NCBI GenBank assembly: GCA_910585465.1
Contig: CAJUEW010000004.1
Span: forward strand, 1 to 64,000
From: an uncultured Lachnospiraceae bacterium
GTDB lineage: Bacteria > Bacillota > Clostridia > Lachnospirales > Lachnospiraceae
Reading direction: 5' to 3'
DNA length: 64,000 nucleotides
The position numbers and the translations under genes are program-made. Below, piece by piece: positions 33,594 to 40,869 of the stretch. The notes below the pieces were generated by a model, which was not told the DNA's origin, did no database searches, and was given only the letters and a program-made list of their open reading frames with translations. Every line of letters starts with the position of its first letter. Positions within the stretch are counted from its first letter, which is position 1.

Positions 33594-34945
33594 CAGCATG
33601 GCCCTCCCTCTGCACCGTGGAATGCCCCCGCAGGATACATCCATTTTCCCTTTACATACACATCATCAACCGTAAATTCTCCAGTCACCAGGCTATGTAT
33701 CGCCTCCAGGTCTCCGTGATACACGCATGATTCCGCATCTCCCACGAACGTATCCAGATCGCACTTATTATCTAGGGTAAATCCCAGAATCCTCTCGTCC
33801 TGCCTTAACAGCGCATAGTCCTCCGGGTACAACTCCCGGATGCCTGCAAACAGTTTGGGAGTAGAGAAGATGCACATCGCGCAGCTACACCGGTTCCATC
33901 CTGCACGATAACACGGATGCGGATTGACCTTATGCCGTTTTAGAACCTCCCACACATCTTTTTCCGAATAGTCAATGACCGGCCTCCACTGGTGGACTAG
34001 CCGGTGAGCCTTCGCCTCCGCATTAGTCCGGTGTATCTCCATCTCGTTATACTTCGCCCTTCCGGAAGATTCCCCACGCCTTTCCCCAGACACCACCAGA
34101 ACCTTCACATTTGCCCTGGTCTTTTCCAGGTTTGACGTCACGCTGTCCTGGACGGCAGCTTTCAGATTTCCGCTGCACCATCTCCCCTGGTGGGTCCCTC
34201 CTTTGGCTGGGAACATGTGACGCTTGCCTCCCAGCTCCTCCAGCTGTTTCAACCTTGATAGATTAGACATCACGGTATCGGCCACCATGATTTTTAGATA
34301 TGCGCTGCACCATCGGCGGCTCAAATCTCCGCTCTTTGCCGGAAACTTCATCCGGTGGCCGTACCTTTTCAATTTCTCCTCCATATCCTCAGTACATTTC
34401 TTTTTCAGCTCCAGGCATTTCAGATAGTTGCCGGATAGCCTGCACTGCATGATCTCCCCGGTACCCGGCTCCACCCACTCCACCGGCTCCGATGCCCCTA
34501 TTCGGTAAAGCTCACCGAAAAATCCATTGACCCGGTAGGATACTCTGAGCGGCACTCCCTCTGCCTCCGCAAAGCTCTGCACATAGCTCTGGGTACACCG
34601 CCAGTCCATTCTGCGGATCGGATGTCCGCCGTCAATATCATGATGCCAGAACTCCATCTTTTCTTTTGGAACTCCCAGCTCCAGCAATTTGTAATAACAG
34701 GCGATGCTGTCTTTTCCGCCAGACAGCAGAATTGTTATCAGATCATATTCCTCCAGCGGTAAAAGTTCCTGCAGATTAATTTTCTTCATGTGCTCCGAGT
34801 TGGTCCGCCCCGGAACTCTTGGTTTTATTCTTATTCCATTCCCATAAATAGGTTTGTCCGATTTTCCATAAATGACAGGTGTCTCTTTTGTACAGTCTGC
34901 ATCCTTGATAAAATCCGGTTCAAATAAACTTAACTGTCCTCTCAT
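33593..34945 (-). CDS. PAPS reductase / ATP-pyrophosphatase-like protein
   Basis: A 450-residue protein. The PP-loop SGGKDS is at residues 75-80. QLSLF at 4-8 matches a beta-clamp-binding peptide. Two related blocks at about 197-229 and 243-273 each contain FPAK, RWCS, LK and a V.SNL end. The C-terminal part has VVSGERRGESSGRAKYNEMEIHR and a Cys cluster (CYRAGWNRCSCAMC) that could hold an Fe-S centre. The family includes DndC, which takes part in DNA phosphorothioation, as well as sulfate assimilation enzymes. Inside a phage modification island a role on DNA is more likely than sulfur assimilation; this is inference. Confidence 0.85.
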   Translation of the reverse strand: MRGQLSLFEPDFIKDADCTKETPVIYGKSDKPIYGNGIRIKPRVPGRTNSEHMKKINLQELLPLEEYDLITILLSGGKDSIACYYKLLELGVPKEKMEFWHHDIDGGHPIRRMDWRCTQSYVQSFAEAEGVPLRVSYRVNGFFGELYRIGASEPVEWVEPGTGEIMQCRLSGNYLKCLELKKKCTEDMEEKLKRYGHRMKFPAKSGDLSRRWCSAYLKIMVADTVMSNLSRLKQLEELGGKRHMFPAKGGTHQGRWCSGNLKAAVQDSVTSNLEKTRANVKVLVVSGERRGESSGRAKYNEMEIHRTNAEAKAHRLVHQWRPVIDYSEKDVWEVLKRHKVNPHPCYRAGWNRCSCAMCIFSTPKLFAGIRELYPEDYALLRQDERILGFTLDNKCDLDTFVGDAESCVYHGDLEAIHSLVTGEFTVDDVYVKGKWMYPAGAFHGAEGGPC

Positions 34946-35072
34946 CTTTTAAGGAGCCGATGCGCATCTTCCCGGGAAGCCCGTCTCCTTTCTGGAATTT
35001 TATTCTTTCTTTTCCGCTACAGCGGACAGCCTCGCCAGTTCGCCGTCCGCTTTTATTTTTATGTATCCCGAT

Positions 35073-35597
35073 CTAACCATTGCCTGATTCCTTTTCAAAA
35101 TGCAGCTCCATCACATCCGCAATCATGAGATATTCCTCTGCATATTTGCTGTTCCTATGGGTTTCCTTCACCTTCTCCCGAAATTCCTGAAGATTCCCGG
35201 TGAAGCATCCACAGGTCACTCCCACGGTCCCGTCTTTTTGTCTATAAAAGGTTGTCGTTCGCTGTACAGAACCAAATCCGTGTATATAAGTGTAATCGGC
35301 ATCTCCACAGACCCAGGCATCTCCACAGACCTCGGCATTTCCGTAAACCCAGGCATTTCCACAGACCTCGGCATTTCCACAGACCTTGGCATTTCCACAG
35401 ACCTTGGCATTTCCATAGACCCTGGCATCTCTGTAAACCCAGGCAGTTCCGCTCTGAGCAAGATTTTCCTCCTTCTCTAAAAAACCGCCCAAATCCCCCG
35501 CGCTCACATCATCAAATGACATCAACGCCCTGATGCGGAATAACTTTTTTCCAAAAACATCAGTTACAAATTCTTCTGTTAGTTCAAATTTCTTCAC
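35073..35597 (-). CDS. left-handed beta-helix repeat protein
   Basis: A 174-residue protein. Residues 48-100 are repeats of six residues (VYGNAK, VCGNAK, VCGNAE and similar) expected to form a left-handed beta helix, encoded by near-identical 18-base units at about 35303-35455. The N-terminus is LTEEFVTDVFGKKLFRIRALMSFDDVSAGDLGGFL. The C-terminus (FGSVQRTTTFYRQKDGTVGVTCGCFTG) is shared with other phage proteins of this layout. Function is unknown; beta helices of this type can mimic DNA or bind proteins. Confidence 0.75.
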   Translation of the reverse strand: MKKFELTEEFVTDVFGKKLFRIRALMSFDDVSAGDLGGFLEKEENLAQSGTAWVYRDARVYGNAKVCGNAKVCGNAEVCGNAWVYGNAEVCGDAWVCGDADYTYIHGFGSVQRTTTFYRQKDGTVGVTCGCFTGNLQEFREKVKETHRNSKYAEEYLMIADVMELHFEKESGNG

Positions 35598-35650
35598 TTT
35601 CCTTTACCCCTTCCGAAATATCATGATTTCTCCATCTGCTTTCTATTCTG

Positions 35651-35956
35651 TCATTCTTCTTCTGGAGCTTTGCCCTGTAATACAAACTCCGGAAAATCCT
35701 GAAGGCTCATTTGAGTCCCCTCATCCGGACAACTGTCCTGCTGCCCCCTGGGTTTTCTCATGTAGTCCGGAAGATGCGGCAGATTGAAGAATTGGCAGGC
35801 AATAAAATGCGGCTTCCAGACTCCACTCCCTCCGCCTTCCTCATACAGCCGGCATCGGTGCCCGTTTTTCTCTTTCCTGCAATTTCCACAGTCCCGGCAG
35901 ATACGGCCGGGAACCGTGCCTCCCGACAGACGGTACATTTCACTTATCCTTCTCAT
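35651..35956 (-). CDS. small Cys-rich phage protein
   Basis: A 101-residue protein with CRDCGNC...C (likely zinc site) and WKPHFIACQFFNLPHLPDYMRKPRG. It resembles a conserved early-region protein of Lachnospiraceae phages. Role unknown. Confidence 0.65.
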   Translation of the reverse strand: MRRISEMYRLSGGTVPGRICRDCGNCRKEKNGHRCRLYEEGGGSGVWKPHFIACQFFNLPHLPDYMRKPRGQQDSCPDEGTQMSLQDFPEFVLQGKAPEEE

Positions 35957-36034
35957 GTCACCTAATGGTATCCTCTCTGTAATTTTCTAAATCTCCTGGC
36001 CGGAAAACTCTTTTCTTTTCAAGGAGACAGCATC

Positions 36035-36235
36035 CTACCGGCACGGATAAACAGAATGCAGTTTTATAGTCTTTTTATTTTTCCTGATGCTTTCTTCCGT
36101 ATGAAGCCTGCTGTCAAAAAATGCACACCACATACAGCCCCTTACGTCTGCCATTGCCACAATATAGCCCGGTATCTGAAAGAAACTACATTTTTCCGGA
36201 GCCTGATAAATGATATAAAATTTTTCTTTCTTCAC
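36035..36235 (-). CDS. small phage protein, unknown
   Basis: A 66-residue protein (MKKEKFYIIYQAPEKCSFFQIPGYIVAMADVRG). GGAGGG precedes the start. Family unassigned. Confidence 0.5.
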   Translation of the reverse strand: MKKEKFYIIYQAPEKCSFFQIPGYIVAMADVRGCMWCAFFDSRLHTEESIRKNKKTIKLHSVYPCR

Positions 36236-36249
36236 GCATTTTCCCTCCT

Positions 36250-36555
36250 TTAGTTTTTTTCTGTCTCTGCGTCTGTATGTCTGCTGCCATTCTCATGCAG
36301 ATCCATATTCCTCTTTGTGAGAAACAGCTCCACATACTGTACGCACTCCCGGTATCCGTTCCGGTCCTCTACGATACATACATGCGGATACTTCTCCACA
36401 ACTGTGCAGTCTGCCTCTACTTTTTTCAAACGGAACTCCTGATCTATTTTCCGAAACTCCGCACGGACCCTTTCCCCTATCCGGAGGTTTTTCCGGTACC
36501 GGGCAATTTCCTGCTCCAGTATCGGAAAACGTCTGTCTGATCTCTGTCCTGTCAT
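36250..36555 (-). CDS. small phage protein, unknown
   Basis: A 101-residue basic, helical protein (RFPILEQEIARYRKNLRIGERVRAEFRKIDQEFRLKKVEA), then a beta hairpin (VVEKYPHVCIVEDRNGYRE). It overlaps the HNH-like gene by four bases. The sheet part resembles short phage proteins whose role is unknown. Confidence 0.65.
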   Translation of the reverse strand: MTGQRSDRRFPILEQEIARYRKNLRIGERVRAEFRKIDQEFRLKKVEADCTVVEKYPHVCIVEDRNGYRECVQYVELFLTKRNMDLHENGSRHTDAETEKN

Positions 36556-36923
36556 TCCCTGTCCTCCAGATAATACCTTCCAATCAGGGAATAAAACTGC
36601 TGCCGGGTGTGCTTCTTTTCATATTCCTGTTCCACATCCCTCTGAATCAGACGCATGTTTTCATTTTTTTCATGTACTGATTCCGGTCCATAGGTATGGT
36701 GCCTCCAACACAGGTTCACCCAAAATCCGTTTTCCTCTGATATTTTTCTGTTTGCGGTCCCTTCGTACACATGGTGCTTATGCAGCGCTTTATGCTGCAC
36801 ATAGTCCTGATTCAGCCGGACACACAGATAACAGGTCCCCGGCTCCTGCTTCATAATAGAAGGCGGATGCTTCTTTCTTTTCTTTTTTCCGGATTGTTTT
36901 GGATACATTAAATAATTGGCCAT
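36552..36923 (-). CDS. HNH-like phage protein
   Basis: A 123-residue protein with CYLC, then HKHHVYEGTANRKISEENGFWVNLCWRHHTYGPESVH, which fits a compact HNH nuclease-like zinc fold (HH, N-terminal Cys pair, final HH). Lysine-rich N-terminus. In phages such proteins may nick DNA or assist packaging. It overlaps the upstream gene by 16 bases. Confidence 0.7.
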   Translation of the reverse strand: MANYLMYPKQSGKKKRKKHPPSIMKQEPGTCYLCVRLNQDYVQHKALHKHHVYEGTANRKISEENGFWVNLCWRHHTYGPESVHEKNENMRLIQRDVEQEYEKKHTRQQFYSLIGRYYLEDRE

Positions 36924-37531
36924 TGCTCCATCCTCCTTATATATTCACATTCTTCCGTTCCCTCCTGCGGCGCTCTCTTTGCCATGGCCAGCAGGCTGCA
37001 GTGGTAATTCCACCAGTAGAGGATATTACTTTCATGATTTTCTACCAGAGGCCCCAGAGGAATAACTTCTCCTGCCTCCACGCTCATGGATTCTATATCA
37101 ATTAAATCCATAAATATTTCATCCATCATTACAATGCGCCCGGTGTCCGGTAACTGCATCAGGCGATCCGCGGAAACTCCTTTCTTAATCATCATCCTGG
37201 ACACCCTGAGTTTTGTTTTTGCTGCTCTTGCCCTTTCCGGAAGATTCATGTATTCTCTTCTCTCGATTTCATATTGGTTTTCCTTCTTTTTTTGCGCCGT
37301 AAACGGCTCTCCCAGTTCCGGCAGCTCCCCGCATAATTCAATCACTGCTGCTTTCGCTTCCTTGGGCATTGCTTTAAGGTCAATCCACATGGCCCAATAA
37401 CCTCCTTGCAGATAGATCCCCTCCCTGATGCCGCCGTCTATATCAGGCTCGGCGGTCCTGTTTACCGTCAGTCCGATTCCCTTGTATGCTTCTTTTAACA
37501 GCTTCTTAAATACGCTCAGTTTAAAGAACAT
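36908..37531 (-). CDS. phage protein, unknown
   Basis: A 207-residue protein starting MFFKLSVFKKLLKEAYKGIGLTVNR. The N-terminal half is alpha/beta (GIYLQGGYWAMWIDLKAMPKEAKAAVIELCGELPE) and the middle is a basic helix. Found in the early operon between RNase H-like and HNH-like genes. No motif is recognised. Confidence 0.7.
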   Translation of the reverse strand: MFFKLSVFKKLLKEAYKGIGLTVNRTAEPDIDGGIREGIYLQGGYWAMWIDLKAMPKEAKAAVIELCGELPELGEPFTAQKKKENQYEIERREYMNLPERARAAKTKLRVSRMMIKKGVSADRLMQLPDTGRIVMMDEIFMDLIDIESMSVEAGEVIPLGPLVENHESNILYWWNYHCSLLAMAKRAPQEGTEECEYIRRMEQWPII

Positions 37532-37968
37532 TTCTTTTCCTTCCTTTCCTGTATTTCCCGGAGCATCCAGTCCTTGTAGCTGTGGCTGCTGCCTGAATGG
37601 AATATAATGGTGTGTCTTTTGGTTTTCTCTGCTATCTGCTGCCAGGATTGTCTGTTTTTGATTGGATACTTATGGGCCGTTTTCCACCCGTTTTCCTTCC
37701 ATACCGGAAGATAACGGGTATATCCTTCCCTCAGATAAAGGTTATCCGTAAATACCGTAATTTCACTGTCTTTTGTCAAACGGTCCAGAGCTGCGCAGAA
37801 GGCAGTTAAAGACAGCATATTCGGCGTTACCCCGATCTCATATTGGAAGTGCGAAACTGTGTGCGGCGTCCCTGTGCTGTCCAGCCATTCCAACAGATAG
37901 CCGTACCATCCGATTGTCTTTTTCACTCCCCGGATGCTGGTCTCTATGTACATGTTGATCTGATACAT
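37516..37968 (-). CDS. RNase H-like protein
   Basis: A 150-residue protein with the RNase H fold pattern: MYQINMYIETSIRGVKKTIGWYGYLLEW (first strands), LSLTAFCAALDRLTKDSEITVFTDNLYLRE with an Asp in TDN, and W..NGWKTAHKYPIKNRQSWQQI. Not all catalytic acids are obvious: the first strand has Glu where Asp is usual. It could process RNA primers or hybrids during phage replication. Confidence 0.75.
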   Translation of the reverse strand: MYQINMYIETSIRGVKKTIGWYGYLLEWLDSTGTPHTVSHFQYEIGVTPNMLSLTAFCAALDRLTKDSEITVFTDNLYLREGYTRYLPVWKENGWKTAHKYPIKNRQSWQQIAEKTKRHTIIFHSGSSHSYKDWMLREIQERKEKKCSLN

Positions 37969-38012
37969 TTCCCTGCTCCTTAAATTCTCATTTTGACTAA
38001 GTATTTACTTTG

Positions 38013-38789
38013 TTAAGGGGGCTTTTTCCTTTCTTTTTTATCCAGCCGGATCATTGTGTACCTCCGATATTTATATCCTGTCGCCGGATTAATGCCTTCA
38101 TGGTTGTTTACGATATAATATCCTTTCTTCGCTTTCGGCTCTTTCGGCCATCGGTACAGACTGTCCTCTTGGGGATCCGGCAGAGGCATATTCCTGGAGG
38201 TTCCATAGTTTGACTCCTTTATCCTTGACTTCCCTTCTGTACCGTCTTTTTTCCTGTAGGGGGTATGCTCGTCTTTTGTCATATAATTGGACAGCTTTGT
38301 GAAATCCTCATCATACATTTTACTTTTCCGGATTTTAGTACCCCAGGTCCCTCCATGCGGCCATGCTTTTTCCAGAATACTTAATGTGTTGCCTGTCTCC
38401 TTAACAACCAGATGGATATGCCACGCTCCCCTTGTCCCCCGTTCAATATTCCGGATCCAGAACAGTTCCCTGCCCTCTTTCCTGTATTCCCTCCGCACAA
38501 TCCTGATTGCCTTCTGAAAATCCTTCAGCGCTTCCTTCATATTCCCCGGCCGGTTCCGCTCCTCATAAGTCCATGTGGCAAGACAGTCCCCGAAATCAAA
38601 ATACTGCAGCAGCCTCTGTCTGCATTTACGGGCTTTATTCATTGCATTGACCCTGCGCATCTGCTCCGTGGTTGGCTTTCCTCTTTTTATCCTCGGCTTC
38701 CCCCGACCTCCATAGTTGCCGTCATGATACTCCTCCACATCAAGGATATCTCCCTGACGAAATTTATATATTTTTCTTTTTGTAGCCAT
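38013..38789 (-). CDS. HUH-type replication initiator (Rep-like)
   Basis: A 258-residue protein from the ATG at 38789. It has LATWTYEERNRPGNMKEALKDFQKAI, then HIH at residues 124-126 (GAWHIHLVV) as the metal-binding HUH motif, and YMTK at 169-172 as the nicking tyrosine motif. This layout is that of rolling-circle Rep proteins of small phages and plasmids, unusual in a tailed prophage. A TTG-led extension reaches 38873 and the true start is uncertain. Hairpins directly upstream (38872-38946) are candidate targets. It probably starts phage DNA replication by nicking; this is inference from motifs. Confidence 0.8.
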   Translation of the reverse strand: MATKRKIYKFRQGDILDVEEYHDGNYGGRGKPRIKRGKPTTEQMRRVNAMNKARKCRQRLLQYFDFGDCLATWTYEERNRPGNMKEALKDFQKAIRIVRREYRKEGRELFWIRNIERGTRGAWHIHLVVKETGNTLSILEKAWPHGGTWGTKIRKSKMYDEDFTKLSNYMTKDEHTPYRKKDGTEGKSRIKESNYGTSRNMPLPDPQEDSLYRWPKEPKAKKGYYIVNNHEGINPATGYKYRRYTMIRLDKKERKKPP

Positions 38790-38871
38790 GTTACACGGTC
38801 CCATCTTTAATATCTTTATCAAGTTGTAAAGAGGACTGAAACCTCCTGTTTTTCTTGACTTTTTATTCCGC

Positions 38872-38946
38872 AAGAGGTACGATAATTACGGTTGTAAGTT
38901 CGTACCTCTACGAACCTGGCTGGCGGTGCTAACGCCAGCCTTTTTT
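38872..38946. other. hairpin cluster upstream of Rep gene, candidate origin or RNA switch
   Basis: There are three inverted repeats: AGAGGTACG (38873-38881) with CGTACCTCT (38901-38909); GTTCGTA (38898-38904) with TACGAAC (38909-38915); and GGCTGGCG (38918-38925) with CGCCAGCC (38933-38940), followed by T6 on the plus strand. The first two overlap and exclude each other. This could be a nick-site cruciform for Rep, a leader attenuator, or, for the third, a plus-strand terminator. Confidence 0.5.
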
Positions 38947-39240
38947 CTTTCTTTTCTTCTGTGCCTCCTGCATCTCCTTCTCAAAAGCAATTTGACGGTC
39001 TGTGTTATACCAGTAATTTCCAAAATCATCCGCGTAATAGATGTATACGGTCCCGGCACATATCTCCCGGTAAATCTCTTCCGCTTTATTCGGAGGAACC
39101 AGCCCCCGGAAGGACCATGCGTTTTTCCTGGCCTCTTCCGGCAAAGCCTGTCCAAAGCTCTTCCCCTCCCTTATCTTATTTTCCTGAAAAATAATGTCCA
39201 CCAACCTTTTTCCATGGCGTCCCATACTCTGAGCAGCCAT
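38929..39240 (-). CDS. phage protein, unknown
   Basis: A 103-residue protein (RLVDIIFQENKIREGKSFGQALPEEARKNAWSFRG, then AEEIYREICAGTVYIYYADDFGNYWYNTDRQIAFEKEM) with a basic C-terminus. It overlaps the upstream gene by 70 bases in a different frame, so the true start may be a little downstream (ATG at 39225 or a GTG/TTG near 39204). Confidence 0.6.
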   Translation of the reverse strand: MAAQSMGRHGKRLVDIIFQENKIREGKSFGQALPEEARKNAWSFRGLVPPNKAEEIYREICAGTVYIYYADDFGNYWYNTDRQIAFEKEMQEAQKKRKKKGWR

Positions 39241-39401
39241 TTGCGGTAAAATAATAGAGTCCCGGATACGACCCTGACTCTAATTCCATAGATACCGCCC
39301 GGAAGAATTCTTCCGTTTTTGACGATAAATGTATAATGCTCCTCTTCATGCAGCCGGAGCAGCTCCGCAACCGGCAGCTTGTTATAGTCCCTGAGCTTCA
39401 T
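39171..39401 (-). CDS. small phage protein, unknown
   Basis: A 76-residue protein from the ATG at 39401 (MKLRDYNKLPVAELLRLHEEEHYTFIVKNGRI), helix then beta hairpin, basic C-terminus. It overlaps the upstream stop by 20 bases. Function unknown. Confidence 0.6.
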   Translation of the reverse strand: MKLRDYNKLPVAELLRLHEEEHYTFIVKNGRILPGGIYGIRVRVVSGTLLFYRKWLLRVWDAMEKGWWTLFFRKIR

Positions 39402-39708
39402 ATGGATCCTCCGCCTCCCCTTCATACAGCAGTTCTCTGAGACTGCATAAATCCTGCTCTGCTTTCTGCTTGTCCGCGCCCAGCTTCTTACCCAGTTCGA
39501 CCAGGACACGTTTTTTTATCCTTTCCATAGGTATGCCAATATCCGGCTCCGTCAGGTTCAGGCAGTTATAAAGTCTGCTTGTTACCTCCCAGCGGCTGTT
39601 TTCCTTATCCAGCTCCAGTCTTACCACCGCTATTTCCATATAAGGTTCCCGGCTGCACAATACCGCCTGATGATCATCTTCATCCTTCCAGTAAAATTTT
39701 CTTTCCAT
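39382..39708 (-). CDS. phage protein, unknown
   Basis: A 108-residue protein from the ATG at 39708, preceded by GGAGGAGG. It starts MERKFYWKDEDDHQAVLCSRE and has a WEVTSRLYNCLNLTEPDIGI middle and a helical acidic end. Likely early-region accessory factor; no family recognised. Confidence 0.65.
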   Translation of the reverse strand: MERKFYWKDEDDHQAVLCSREPYMEIAVVRLELDKENSRWEVTSRLYNCLNLTEPDIGIPMERIKKRVLVELGKKLGADKQKAEQDLCSLRELLYEGEAEDPYEAQGL

Positions 39709-39815
39709 TCCTCCTCCTTTCTCAGTGGCCGGAAGCCTGCAAAGCTCCTGGCAGGCCTGTCCGGCAGACTGCTGCAGCAAACGTATATGGGGCGGACACC
39801 TGCAGCTATGTCCAG

Positions 39816-39890
39816 AAGAAACACCGGGAATCGAACCCGGACACGCTGAATACGCGCGTCATTGCCGTTTTGCTTCCATAATAAAAAATG
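39816..39890 (-). other. tRNA-like 3' half, probable tRNA relic
   Basis: On the minus strand CCGGG TTCGATT CCCGG is a perfect T arm, followed by TGTTTCTT as an acceptor-like strand. A CGCGC/GCGTG stem with a seven-base loop lies upstream. No matching 5' acceptor strand is present at the right distance, so it is not a complete tRNA. Confidence 0.35.
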
Positions 39891-40064
39891 CCGTGAAGCG
39901 GTTCATTCTGTGGGCGGGGAACCTGCTAAAAACCCTGCTCAGCTTGAAACAATCATAGGCACTGCCCTCCTTCTGTGCTCGGTTTACGTGGACATCCGGC
40001 ATGGGCCGGATCTTCAGGCTTTCACATTAAAAACCAGGGAAACTTGTCAGACTGCATATTCACG

Positions 40065-40110
40065 GCATCTAAATGGCACGGGCCGGAGTCGAACCGGGTT
40101 ATTCGGAAGG
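40065..40110 (-). other. second tRNA-like 3' half
   Basis: On the minus strand CCCGG TTCGACT CCGGC resembles a T arm with one mismatch, then CCGTGCCA as an acceptor end. The 5' half is poor (only GGCAT matches). Together with the relic at 39816-39890 it fills an otherwise gene-free 39709-40203 stretch, in which I see no other coding sequence beyond a tiny ATG frame after AGAAGGAGG. Confidence 0.3.
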
Positions 40111-40203
40111 TTTACATGATCTTGGTGAGGAATATTGTTCCGATGAAATCTAATGCCCGCCGTCGGGCCTCCCGTGCCGTATACTTGTCCTGTCAGGGCA
40201 TCC

Positions 40204-40374
40204 CTATATGGATGCCCCGGATTCCTCTTCCGCTTTTTTCTCCATCAGTACTTCATAAGCAATTAACTCAATCCGGTTTATAATTCCTTTCACTTCCTCC
40301 GGATCTGTCCTGATATGGTCATCGAGAATATGTGACTTACACTCACCATGTACTATTTCTTTTACAATCGCCAT
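40204..40374 (-). CDS. small phage protein, unknown
   Basis: A 56-residue acidic protein from the ATG at 40374, preceded by GGGAGGAGGG. It starts MAIVKEIVHGECKSHILDDHI, with a helical second half. First or second gene of the early leftward operon. Function unknown. Confidence 0.65.
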   Translation of the reverse strand: MAIVKEIVHGECKSHILDDHIRTDPEEVKGIINRIELIAYEVLMEKKAEEESGASI

Positions 40375-40473
40375 AGAATCCCTCCTCCCTATAAAAATAT
40401 GTAAATATCGTTTGTCCTTATTTCTTGCTTTTTTATCCTGCATCCTTTGTAGCAAATAATTGTGCTTTCCCTT

Positions 40474-40695
40474 TTATATATGTGTCTTTTCAGACACATT
40501 TTCAATAAAAAAAATTCCCATAGGACTGCCAAGATTAAGGTAATTAACAATGGATTGAATTTCCTTATGTGTAAATTCAGTAATTCCTCTGCTTTTCCTG
40601 TAAAAAGCCGAGCGGCTTATGTTCAAATCCTTACAGAGTTTGTTAATTGTAACTCCTCTGCACTTCATTTCGTATTCTAATCTATGTCGATCCAT
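40474..40695 (-). CDS. Cro-like HTH protein
   Basis: A 73-residue protein with a compact helix-turn-helix (GVTINKLCKDLNISRSAFYRKSRGITEFTHKEIQSIVNYL). It is transcribed away from the CI-like repressor, from a promoter with operators, as expected for a Cro function that opens the lytic programme. AGGAGG precedes the start. Its last codons contain the palindrome TGTGTCTGAAAAGACACA (minus strand), which looks like an operator. Confidence 0.8.
   Translation of the reverse strand: MDRHRLEYEMKCRGVTINKLCKDLNISRSAFYRKSRGITEFTHKEIQSIVNYLNLGSPMGIFFIENVSEKTHI
40481..40498. promoter_or_regulatory. operator-like palindrome in cro-like 3' end
   Basis: TGTGTCT and AGACACA arms around TTTC. The arms match the half-sites at 40714-40730, 40772-40785 and 40819-40830. 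Confidence 0.55.
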
Positions 40696-40713
40696 CTACT
40701 AACCTCCTTTCTT

Positions 40714-40785
40714 TGTGTCTTTTAAGATACTTCAACAATATCATGCTTATATTACATTGTCAACAGTTTTTTGTCTTTTAAGACA
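40714..40785 (-). promoter_or_regulatory. early lytic promoter with two operators
   Basis: On the minus strand TTGACA (40758-40763), a 17-base spacer and TATTGT (40735-40740) form a strong promoter for the cro-like early operon. One operator, TGTCTTTTAAGACA, is at 40772-40785 just upstream of the -35 box. A second, TGTGTCTTTTAAGATAC, at 40714-40730 covers the transcript start. Repressor bound there would block initiation. Confidence 0.75.
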
Positions 40786-40814
40786 CTTTTTTTGTTTATT
40801 TAATAATCTTTTCG

Positions 40815-40843
40815 TTGCTAAAAAGACACAATCGTGATATAGT
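40815..40843 (+). promoter_or_regulatory. repressor maintenance promoter with operator half-site
   Basis: TTGCTA (40815-40820), 17 bases, then TATAGT (40838-40843). AAAAAGACACA inside the spacer (40820-40830) matches the operator half-site, suggesting that the repressor controls its own synthesis. AGAAAGGAG follows before the start at 40870. Confidence 0.7.
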
Positions 40844-40869
40844 ATCAGCAAGAAAGGAGAATACATTAT

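Noticed and set aside
35303..35455. Regular short DNA repeats that could suggest a CRISPR array
   Set aside because: The units are 18-base in-frame codons of the beta-helix protein without unique spacers.
38886..39155. Minus-strand 89-codon frame overlapping the 103-residue gene
   Set aside because: Out of frame with the better-supported gene, very basic, and no start signal.
39816..40110. Functional tRNA genes
   Set aside because: Only the T arm and acceptor 3' side match; no consistent 5' acceptor strand or D arm was found at normal spacing, so they are reported as tRNA-like relics.
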